Origin: Helicobacter pullorum NCTC 12824
GTDB taxonomy: Bacteria; Campylobacterota; Campylobacteria; Campylobacterales; Helicobacteraceae
Direction of reading: 5' to 3'
DNA length: 45,471 nucleotides
NCBI RefSeq assembly: GCF_017979475.1
Contig: NZ_JAERIT010000011.1
Location: 1-45,471 of the forward strand
Below, in pieces: positions 32,518-39,029 of this stretch. A program made the position numbers and the translations under genes. The first letter of the stretch is position 1; each line of letters opens with the position of its first letter. Under the pieces are notes generated by a model. The model searched no databases. It was not told the DNA's origin and was given only the letters and a program-made list of their open reading frames with translations.

Positions 32518-33318
32518 TCACATCAATACAAAAACTTCCTTATAAAGTTTCTCTATTTCTTTTTTATTATCTTGTGTTTCTATATTTTCCATTACTCCAA
32601 GATAATGCTCTAATTCACCATTTTGAATAAGATAATTATACAATGCACAACTTCTTGCTTGGCAGTTGATTGAATTTTTGCCAAACTCAATATCAGTAAA
32701 AACATTGTATTTTGATAAATCTATTTTGTGCTCTCTCAATGCTTGGATATAAATGTAATCATAAAACAAGGTTTTAGGCTCATTGGGATATTGCTTGCCT
32801 TTGTAATCAAAATAATCCAACTGGGATTGTGGATAAAGCATCAAATAAAGCTTATTTAAATCCCTTTTTGATTTTGTATCCCAAAAACCACTCGCTTTTA
32901 GCTGTTGATAAATCTTTTTTGCCTTTTCTTTATCGGTTTTATTGGTTGCATCTAGCCTTATTTCATCATTGAATATTCTTTCTTTGATTTCATCAAATCC
33001 TTCACAATAGCCATCACTATTGACAAAAACTTTTGCAGTTTGAAAAATATCCTCGATACAAACGCCTTGCAAAGTGAGATTAAAGGCACTAAGTTGAAAC
33101 CCTAGCTCTTTATTGGGAGATTTTGTAGAAACTTCCAAAATATTGGAATTAGGGTATTGTTTGAGAATTTCATCGTGTAGAGAACAAATACACTTCTGTT
33201 TTTGCCCTATTGCAAATCCACCAAAATAATCAAACTCAAATTCCTTTTCCAAAACTCCATTAGCTTGATTAATAAAACAAAGCTTTTTGCTTCTTGGTTG
33301 CTTTTTTTGTCTGCTCAT
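32518..33318 (-). CDS. DarT1-type NADAR antitoxin
   Basis: NADAR proteins paired with DarT1 toxins remove ADP-ribose from guanine bases in DNA and so neutralise the toxin. The 266-residue protein shows the blocks I recognise for this family: FGGFAIGQKQKCICSLH at about residues 32-48, ILEVSTKSPNKELGFQLSAF (60-79), EDIFQTAKVF (89-98), EPKTLFYDYIYIQAL (180-194) and FTDIEFGKNSINCQARS (207-223). A charged stretch of about 70 residues lies between the third and fourth block. Its ATG follows AAGGAGATAATGCA. It lies 66 bases downstream of darT in the same direction. The NADAR call is from memory of family motifs, not a search. Confidence 0.78.
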   Translation of the reverse strand: MSRQKKQPRSKKLCFINQANGVLEKEFEFDYFGGFAIGQKQKCICSLHDEILKQYPNSNILEVSTKSPNKELGFQLSAFNLTLQGVCIEDIFQTAKVFVNSDGYCEGFDEIKERIFNDEIRLDATNKTDKEKAKKIYQQLKASGFWDTKSKRDLNKLYLMLYPQSQLDYFDYKGKQYPNEPKTLFYDYIYIQALREHKIDLSKYNVFTDIEFGKNSINCQARSCALYNYLIQNGELEHYLGVMENIETQDNKKEIEKLYKEVFVLM

Positions 33319-33348
33319 TGCATTATCTCCTTTTATTTTCTAACGCTA

Positions 33349-33381
33349 CTAGAAAGGAATATCATCCAAATCATCATTCAT
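33349..33381 (-). pseudogene. SSB C-terminal-tip-like micro-ORF, probable ssb remnant
   Basis: Directly after the darT stop and in the same frame, the minus strand reads CCT, ATG and then codons for NDDLDDIPF before a stop. An acidic run ending DDIPF-stop is the hallmark of the C-terminal tip of single-stranded-DNA-binding protein, which recruits repair and replication proteins. No OB-fold coding sequence precedes it. It may be the last codons of an ssb gene left at a recombination joint, a micro-ORF read by reinitiation, or a tail once fused to DarT. The exact match over a short stretch is the only evidence. Confidence 0.5.
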
Positions 33382-33384
33382 AGG

Positions 33385-34203
33385 CTAAGAATACTCAATG
33401 CGTATGATATATTTTGGATCTATTGATCCTTGATACAATATCTCTGCTTGCTCATAGGTTGGCTCATTGGCTGCTTTATTATATCTTTTTACCTGTTGCT
33501 TTCCTCTTGTTGTCTCAAAATACACCACATCATCAAACATTCGCTCTAAATCCGATAATGTCCTACCTTTTGGACATTTAGTAGAAGCAGCGTTGGTTAC
33601 ACAATAAAGCCTATCATTGCTTTCTTTATAAAGGATACTAGCATCGATATAAATAAACGCTCCCCTTTGGATACTTCCCTTCTTCACAAAGCTTTGATAA
33701 ACATAATTATTGGGATTTGTAATAGAGAGGGAAATATAATCCAATCTCTTATCCCATCTCGCATTATCATTAAATCTAAATTCCATTCCTCTTCTTTGCA
33801 AAAAGGCTCTACTAAGCAAACCATTCCTTTTGATAGAAGAGATATTAGCCGCATCAGTAAAATGCACGAGGTATTTTATCCCTCTTTTCTCCAAAAACCT
33901 CTTAATTTCTGGATAATAGTTAGTTTGTGGCACCCCATCAAAAGCTTTCTCTTTTAAATTGTCCTTTTTATGATAGGCTTCTTGCTCTTCATTTTTACGA
34001 TAGTTTTTATTTCTCTTATCCGCTTCAATATCTTTTAAAATCTCTTGCCATCTTTTCTTTTCTTCGGCAGTAAAGGGCTTATAGCTTTTATCTAAACTCT
34101 TCTCAATTTCATCTTGAAGATTGCGTCTGTGCTGCTTAACGCCACCAAGATTAAAAATATACAACGCAACAATAACAACAACCACTAAGATTAAAAATTC
34201 CAT
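33385..34203 (-). CDS. darT: DarT-family DNA ADP-ribosyltransferase toxin with N-terminal membrane anchor
   Basis: DarT enzymes transfer ADP-ribose from NAD+ to bases in single-stranded DNA and block replication; they act as TA toxins and anti-phage factors. In this 272-residue protein the DarT domain starts near residue 97: YLVHFTDAANISSIKRNGLL (111-130) is the NAD-binding His-Phe-Thr region, LDYISLSITNPNNYVY (154-169) follows, and TYEQAEILYQG (249-259) holds the likely catalytic Glu254. Residues 2-19 are a transmembrane helix followed by KQHRRN, predicting a cytoplasmic enzyme tied to the inner membrane, and residues 38-62 form a charged helix. Residues 1-62 are homologous to the two small proteins upstream. 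The NADAR gene follows, which supports a DarT1 (guanine-modifying) assignment. Confidence 0.82.
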   Translation of the reverse strand: MEFLILVVVVIVALYIFNLGGVKQHRRNLQDEIEKSLDKSYKPFTAEEKKRWQEILKDIEADKRNKNYRKNEEQEAYHKKDNLKEKAFDGVPQTNYYPEIKRFLEKRGIKYLVHFTDAANISSIKRNGLLSRAFLQRRGMEFRFNDNARWDKRLDYISLSITNPNNYVYQSFVKKGSIQRGAFIYIDASILYKESNDRLYCVTNAASTKCPKGRTLSDLERMFDDVVYFETTRGKQQVKRYNKAANEPTYEQAEILYQGSIDPKYIIRIEYS

Positions 34204-34449
34204 AACAACTCCTTTGATTAAAGTTTTGTATAAAATTCCCTAAATATTTTTTACGATTTTTTATCTATCGTCAATCTCTTTCAAAATCTCTTGCCACCTT
34301 TTCTTTTCAGCATCGGTTTTGGGTTTATAGCTCTTCATAATAGACCTTTCAATGTCATTGCGAAGATTGCGTCGAAACTTCTTAATAATACTAAGATTTA
34401 AAACATATAATGCAACAATAACACCAACTACCAAGATTAAAAATTCCAT
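34204..34449 (-). repeat. 246-bp tandem repeat, copy nearest darT
   Basis: This copy and 34450-34695 are direct repeats of exactly 246 bp with, by eye, about fifteen scattered differences. Each holds a 57-base spacer, identical over nearly its whole length, and one 62-codon gene with its AAAGGAG site. The 5' end of darT is a third, more diverged copy of the coding part. Confidence 0.9.
34261..34449 (-). CDS. Small membrane protein homologous to the DarT leader, copy 2
   Basis: A 62-residue protein: transmembrane helix at residues 2-19 (EFLILVVGVIVALYVLNL), basic KKFRRN just after it (N-out, C-in topology), and a charged C-terminal helix AEKKRWQEILKEIDDR. AAAGGAG lies six bases before the ATG, identical to the sites in front of darT and of copy 1. 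It differs from copy 1 at only a few positions (for example YKPKTDAEKK against YKPFTDEEKK). DarT residues 1-62 align with it over the whole length. It ends at a stop where DarT continues. Role unknown; it could form membrane oligomers with DarT or be a by-product of duplication. Confidence 0.78.
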   Translation of the reverse strand: MEFLILVVGVIVALYVLNLSIIKKFRRNLRNDIERSIMKSYKPKTDAEKKRWQEILKEIDDR

Positions 34450-34695
34450 AACAACTCCTTTGATTAAAGTTTTGTATAAAATTCCCTAAATATTTTTTAC
34501 GATTTTTTATCTATCGTCAATCTCTTTCAAAATCTCTTGCCATCTTTTCTTTTCTTCGTCGGTAAAGGGCTTATAGTTTTTCATGATAGACCTTTCAATG
34601 TCATTGCTAAGATTGCGTCGAAACTTCTTAATAATACTAAGATTTAAAACATATAATGCGACAATAACACCAACCACCAAGATTAAAAATTCCAT
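34450..34695 (-). repeat. 246-bp tandem repeat, copy nearest the YwqK-like gene
   Basis: This is the second copy of the unit described at 34204-34449. Its upstream edge is sharp: beyond the shared ribosome binding site at about 34708 the sequence no longer matches the other copy. No inverted ends, target duplications or transposase are visible, so unequal recombination or slippage is more likely than transposition. Confidence 0.9.
34507..34695 (-). CDS. Small membrane protein homologous to the DarT leader, copy 1
   Basis: A 62-residue single-helix membrane protein with the same plan as copy 2: helix at residues 2-19, KKFRRNLSNDIERSI, then YKPFTDEEKKRWQEILKEID. The YKPFT-x-EEKKRWQEILK core is the same as in DarT, so this copy is closer to the toxin leader than copy 2 is. 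I start it at 34695, where AAAGGAG has correct spacing; the frame could extend 24 codons further but that part includes the ribosome binding site. It lies 80 bases downstream of the YwqK-like gene and is probably in the same transcript. Confidence 0.78.
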   Translation of the reverse strand: MEFLILVVGVIVALYVLNLSIIKKFRRNLSNDIERSIMKNYKPFTDEEKKRWQEILKEIDDR

Positions 34696-34775
34696 AACAA
34701 CTCCTTTGATTTTTTTAATATTATTTTGCGATTCCATTTGCCTTGCTTGGATATTTTGGTCAATCACTACTCAAA

Positions 34776-35477
34776 TCAGTAATCTTTACTCCAAACTTCC
34801 AAATCATATTTATAACCTGTCTCGCTTTTTAACTTTCCATTTTCATCATAAACTTTTAAATTTTCATTTTCATCATAAACTTTTACAATTCCATTTATTT
34901 TGTCATCTACAAAAGTAGCTTCCTGTTGTATTTTTCCATTTTCATCATAAAGTTTTTGAATTCCATTTGCTTTATCATCTACAAAAGTGGCTTCCTGATC
35001 TATTTTTCCATTTTTATAATAAATTTTTGCAATTCCATTTTTTTTACCATCTTTGTAGGGGATTTCCCTTTGTAGTTTTCCATTTTCATAATAAATTTTT
35101 GCAATTCCATTTTTTTTACCATCTACAAAAGAAGTTTCCTCTTTTAATTTTCCATTTTCATAATAAAGTTTTGCAATTCCATTTGCTTTGTCATCTTTAT
35201 AAGGTGTTTCCAGTAGTAATCCTCCACTTTCATAATAAATTTTTGCAATTCCATTTGCTTTGTCATCTTTATAAGGTTTTTCCAATAGTAATTTTCCACT
35301 TTCATAATAAGCCTTTGCAATTCCATTGATTTTTCCATCTTTATAGGGGGTTTCAGTTTTTAATCTCCCCTTTGGATAATATTCTTTTTTAATTGTCACT
35401 TTTTTATCCGCATTATTGCTACCAATAGCCCATACTATAACCCCTACAAAAAGTGCTAACGCCAAAATAATTTCCAT
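34776..35477 (-). CDS. Membrane-anchored YwqK/MORN-type repeat protein
   Basis: A 233-residue protein with an N-terminal helix (residues 3-19, IILALALFVGVIVWAIG) followed by seven 24-residue repeats (about 31-198) of the form K-x-Y-Y-E-x-G-K-L-x-x-E-x-x-(Y/F)-x-D-x-K-x-N-G-I-A and an eighth, partial one. This is the YwqK-family antitoxin repeat, a MORN variant; in Bacillus YwqK neutralises the YwqJ toxin. The last repeat contains a nine-residue duplication (KVYDENENL/KVYDENGKL) that looks like replication slippage. ATG at 35477 is preferred because AAGGAG is five bases upstream. It is the first gene of the island. Whether it affects DarT is unknown. Confidence 0.8.
   Translation of the reverse strand: MEIILALALFVGVIVWAIGSNNADKKVTIKKEYYPKGRLKTETPYKDGKINGIAKAYYESGKLLLEKPYKDDKANGIAKIYYESGGLLLETPYKDDKANGIAKLYYENGKLKEETSFVDGKKNGIAKIYYENGKLQREIPYKDGKKNGIAKIYYKNGKIDQEATFVDDKANGIQKLYDENGKIQQEATFVDDKINGIVKVYDENENLKVYDENGKLKSETGYKYDLEVWSKDY
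34884..35387 (-). repeat. Seven 72-bp coding repeats
   Basis: The recurring block around GCAATTCCATTT (plus strand) returns every 72 bases, for example at 35172 and 35244, and encodes the 24-residue protein repeats. Identity is highest between the second and third copies, so the number of copies may vary between strains. Confidence 0.85.
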
Positions 35478-35525
35478 CAAATCTCCTTCATTGGTTTTGT
35501 TTCAAACAAACAGCATGAAATCAAG

Positions 35526-35550
35526 TTTATAATTCTGCCCCCCCCCCCCC
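35526..35550 (-). promoter_or_regulatory. Island promoter with a 13-base G tract
   Basis: On the minus strand 13 consecutive G (35550-35538) are followed by CAGAAT and TATAAA (35531-35526), a likely -10 box about 50 bases before the first island gene. The homopolymer sits where the spacer and -35 region would be. Changes in tract length would alter spacing and therefore expression, the mechanism known for phase-variable promoters. Confidence 0.6.
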
Positions 35551-35632
35551 ATTAAGATTTGCTTAAATCACCCCCAAGATAATTTTCAAAACTTTCATCA
35601 AAAATCTTTTGGATATTTTTACAATGCTAAGG

Positions 35633-35638
35633 TATAAT
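35633..35638 (+). promoter_or_regulatory. -10 box for ppk
   Basis: TATAAT lies 28 bases before the ppk ATG at 35666. A start site near 35645 excludes the longer in-frame reading that would begin at 35609. Confidence 0.6.
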
Positions 35639-35665
35639 TATAAAAACTTCCAAATAAGGACAAAA

Positions 35666-37765
35666 ATGACAAATCCTTTGAATCAACCTTCCAACTTCAT
35701 TAACCGCGAACTTTCTTGGTTGCGATTCAACACTAGAGTTTTAAGCGAAGCCCAAAACAAAGAAAATCCACTTCTAGAGCGTCTAAAATTCATCGCCATT
35801 TATGGGACAAACCTCGATGAATTTTATATGGTGCGTGTTGCTGGATTGAAGCGACTATATGCCGCTAGAATCACAGAAAGCGGGGCAGATAGGCTAACTC
35901 CAAAAGAGCAGTTAGATGAGATTCGGACTTATTTGAAAAATGAAAAAAAGCTTTTGGAATCTTGCTATTTTGAAATCATTAGTGAGCTAAAAAAACTCGG
36001 GCTTTGTATCAAAAATTATGAGGAAGTTGAAGAATCCCAAAAAAAAGAATTGCAAACTTATTTTATGAATCACCTCTATCCCATCGTAGTGCCTATTGCT
36101 GTAGATGCCACTCACCCATTCCCGCACCTCAATAATCTTAGCTATGTTTTGGCATTAAAACTTCAAAGCCTTGATAATCCAAATGAAATCAAATTTGGTA
36201 TGACAAGAATCTCAAGAATGCTTCCGGGATTTATCAAGCTTGGGGATATTTATGTTTTGACAGATAGCATTGTAGCAGAATTTACAAGTGAATTATTTCC
36301 GGGTTTTCGCGTGCTAAGCTGGACTGCTTTTAGGGTGACAAGAAATGCAGATATTGAAATAGAAGAGGAAGAAGGCGATGACTTCTTAGCTTTGATGACA
36401 GAGGGCTTAAAATCTCGTAGAAAGGGAGAGATTATCCGCTTAGAAATCGGCAAAACTTCAGATAATGAACTCAAAAAATTTATTACAAATTATATCCGCG
36501 TTTCTCCTGAAGATATTTATGAATGCGAAGTGCCGATGAATTCAAGCATTCTATGGGAAATTGTGGGGAACAAAAATTTCGCCCAACTTACATTTCCAAA
36601 CTACACGCCAAAGATTCTACCGCCCTTAGATTCTAATGTAAATATTTTTTCTATTTTAGATACACAAGATATTCTTTCATTCCAACCTTATGAGAGTTTT
36701 GACCCCATTGTCAGCTTTATCCAAAATGCCGCCAAAAATCCCGATGTATTTTCTATTCGCATGACACTTTATCGTGTAGGCAAAAATTCACCCATTGTAA
36801 AAGCACTCATTGAAGCAGCCGAAAATGGCAAGCAAGTAACTGCCCTAGTAGAGCTAAAAGCAAGATTTGATGAAGAAAACAATCTACATTGGGCAAAAGC
36901 CCTAGAATCAGCTGGCGCACATGTAATCTATGGAGTCCCCGGGCTAAAAGTCCATGCCAAAATCGCACTTGTAATCAAAAAAGAAGACAAAGAATTGCGT
37001 GAATATGTGCATTTAAGCACGGGCAATTATAATCCAAGCACCGCCAAAATCTACACAGACATTAGCTATATGACTTCCAAAAAAGAATTTACCCAAGATG
37101 CAATCAAGTTTTTTCACAACCTCTCTGGATTCTCACACAAATCCAAGCTCAACACGCTTCTTGCAGCACCCTTGCAAATCAAACCAAAGATTTTAGAATT
37201 AATCGCTAATGAGGCTAAAATGGGAAGTGAGGGAAGAATTATCCTAAAAGCAAATTCTATCGTGGATACCGATGTTATTTTGGCACTTTATGAGGCTTCT
37301 AATGCTGGAGTTAAGATTGATTTAATCGTGCGTGGAATTTGTTGTTTGAAACCAGGCATCAAGGGAGTGAGTGAAAATATCCGCGTCGTTTCTATTGTGG
37401 GGAAATATTTAGAACACGCCCGTATTTATTATTTCAAAAATGCAACTCCACAAATCTACTTTGCAAGTGCAGATTTAATGCCTAGAAATTTGGAACGCAG
37501 AGTGGAATTAATGACACCGGTATTTGAAAAAAATCTCGCAGATAAACTTTTTGGCATAATTCGCCTCCAAAGTGAAGACAATTCTCAAGCACACGAACTT
37601 CAAAGCAATGGAGAATATAAAAAATTAAGCCCTATTGATGGCAAAAAAATCAATAGCCAAAAAATCTTAGAGGACTACACTAACGCAACTTACACTTCAT
37701 TAAAACGAGAAGAAGAGGAAGTAAAAGCCAAAAAACTCGCACGAAGAATGTTTAGGGAGAACTGA
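35666..37765 (+). CDS. ppk: Polyphosphate kinase 1
   Basis: Ppk reversibly polymerises the gamma phosphate of ATP into polyphosphate. The 699-residue protein starts at an ATG with AAGGA five bases upstream and begins SNFINRELSWLRFNTRVL, the usual N-terminal motif. The tunnel and head domains are followed by two PLD-like catalytic halves: TLYRVGKNSPIVKALIEAA, KVHAKIALV (candidate autophosphorylated His), HLSTGNYNPSTAKIYTD and YFASADLMPRNLERRVEL. Length and motifs are complete. It is joined to proA by a one-base overlap (TGATG). Confidence 0.96.
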   Translation: MTNPLNQPSNFINRELSWLRFNTRVLSEAQNKENPLLERLKFIAIYGTNLDEFYMVRVAGLKRLYAARITESGADRLTPKEQLDEIRTYLKNEKKLLESCYFEIISELKKLGLCIKNYEEVEESQKKELQTYFMNHLYPIVVPIAVDATHPFPHLNNLSYVLALKLQSLDNPNEIKFGMTRISRMLPGFIKLGDIYVLTDSIVAEFTSELFPGFRVLSWTAFRVTRNADIEIEEEEGDDFLALMTEGLKSRRKGEIIRLEIGKTSDNELKKFITNYIRVSPEDIYECEVPMNSSILWEIVGNKNFAQLTFPNYTPKILPPLDSNVNIFSILDTQDILSFQPYESFDPIVSFIQNAAKNPDVFSIRMTLYRVGKNSPIVKALIEAAENGKQVTALVELKARFDEENNLHWAKALESAGAHVIYGVPGLKVHAKIALVIKKEDKELREYVHLSTGNYNPSTAKIYTDISYMTSKKEFTQDAIKFFHNLSGFSHKSKLNTLLAAPLQIKPKILELIANEAKMGSEGRIILKANSIVDTDVILALYEASNAGVKIDLIVRGICCLKPGIKGVSENIRVVSIVGKYLEHARIYYFKNATPQIYFASADLMPRNLERRVELMTPVFEKNLADKLFGIIRLQSEDNSQAHELQSNGEYKKLSPIDGKKINSQKILEDYTNATYTSLKREEEEVKAKKLARRMFREN

Positions 37766-39024
37766 TGAAACTTTATGAAACTTTGAAAAAAGCCAAAGAA
37801 GCAAAAAACATTCTCTCCCAGCTCCCACACACAATAAGGCAAAATTTCTTAAGAGATTGTGCAAGAAATTTAGAAAACAAAACCCTAAAAATCCTAGAAG
37901 CAAACCAAAAAGATTTAAAAAACGCCAAACAATACAATCTCAATTCCGCTATGCTAGAGCGGTTAATGCTCAATGAAAAACGCATTGTTGATATGGCAAA
38001 TTCCTTAAGAGAAATTGCAGATTTTCCAGACCCTTTGAATAGAATCTTAAGTGGTTTTTGCAATGCAAGTGGTTTAGAGATACAAAAAGTAAGCGTTCCA
38101 CTTGGCTTAATAGCAATTATTTATGAATCAAGACCAAATGTTACAAGTGATACTGCTGGGCTTTGCTTCAAAAGTGGCAATGTATGTATCTTAAAAGGGG
38201 GCAAAGAAGCACAAAACTCTAATGAAGCTATTGTGGAAATTTTCTCTCAAGTTTTACAAACATACAACCTTCCACAAGAAGCGATTGTTTTGCTGCCTAG
38301 TATGAAAAATAGAGAAGAGTTAAAAGAGCTGTTGGAGGCTAAAGAATATGTAGATTTACTCATTCCACGCGGTGGAGAAGGATTGATTTCTTTTGTTAGT
38401 CAATATGCCAAAGTCCCTATTATCAAGCACGATAAGGGAGTTTGCCATATTTTTGCTCACCATAGTTGCAAAATAGAACAATCCATTGAAATAATCATTA
38501 ATGCAAAAACTTCACGCCCCAGCACCTGCAATGCTTGTGAAACTTTGCTTATTGATTCTAGCTTTGCAGAGGAATTTTTGCCCAAAGTCGCTCAAGCACT
38601 CAAGCAAAAAGATACCATTCTCAAAGGCTGCAAGAAAGCATGTGAGATTCTAAGTCAAAACAATATAGAATGCCAATTAATCCCGCTAGAATCCTATCAT
38701 ATTGAATACAATGAAAACATTTTAAATCTTAGAATCGTGCAAGATTTACAAGAGGCAATCCAACACATACAAACTTTTGGAAGTGGGCATAGTGAGGCTA
38801 TTTTATGCGAGGATTATAGCATAGCAGAGGAATTTTTAAACAAAATTGATAGTGCGTGTGTTTATGTCAATGCCTCTACGCGTTTTAGCGATGGGGGAGA
38901 GTTTGGCTATGGGGCAGAAGTTGGCATCTCGACTTCAAAACTCCACGCAAGAGGTCCAATGGGAGTAGATTCTCTTACAAGCTACAAATACAAAATTCGA
39001 GGCAATGGACAAATAAGGAAATAA
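37765..39024 (+). CDS. proA: Gamma-glutamyl phosphate reductase
   Basis: ProA reduces glutamyl-5-phosphate to the semialdehyde in proline synthesis. The 419-residue protein has aldehyde-dehydrogenase layout: VPLGLIAIIYESRPNVTSDT, the IPRGGEGLISFV region, the catalytic-cysteine motif SRPSTCNACETLLI (Cys near residue 255) and the C-terminal STSKLHARGPMGVDSLTSYK. Its start overlaps the ppk stop by one base. It converges on murE with five bases between. proB is not in the window. Confidence 0.96.
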   Translation: MKLYETLKKAKEAKNILSQLPHTIRQNFLRDCARNLENKTLKILEANQKDLKNAKQYNLNSAMLERLMLNEKRIVDMANSLREIADFPDPLNRILSGFCNASGLEIQKVSVPLGLIAIIYESRPNVTSDTAGLCFKSGNVCILKGGKEAQNSNEAIVEIFSQVLQTYNLPQEAIVLLPSMKNREELKELLEAKEYVDLLIPRGGEGLISFVSQYAKVPIIKHDKGVCHIFAHHSCKIEQSIEIIINAKTSRPSTCNACETLLIDSSFAEEFLPKVAQALKQKDTILKGCKKACEILSQNNIECQLIPLESYHIEYNENILNLRIVQDLQEAIQHIQTFGSGHSEAILCEDYSIAEEFLNKIDSACVYVNASTRFSDGGEFGYGAEVGISTSKLHARGPMGVDSLTSYKYKIRGNGQIRK

Positions 39025-39029
39025 ACTTA

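Noticed and set aside
34204-34695. Tandem 246-bp repeats as insertion sequence or transposon ends
   Set aside because: No transposase, terminal inverted repeats or target duplications; the copies are direct and include complete genes with their ribosome binding sites.
34696-34767. 24-codon N-terminal extension of the first small membrane protein
   Set aside because: It contains the AAAGGAG site shared by all three leader copies, and the other two copies start at the internal ATG.
34967-35329. A 120-residue His/Phe-rich frame on the plus strand
   Set aside because: It is the antisense shadow of the YwqK-like repeats, with no ribosome binding site; its periodicity simply mirrors the 72-bp repeats.
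34884-35387. Regular 72-bp repeats that resemble a CRISPR array
   Set aside because: The repeats are contiguous, have no unique spacers, keep one reading frame and encode 24-residue protein repeats.
35609-35665. N-terminal extension of Ppk from an upstream ATG
   Set aside because: It would start upstream of the -10 box at 35633, and the ATG at 35666 has a ribosome binding site and the family-typical N terminus.
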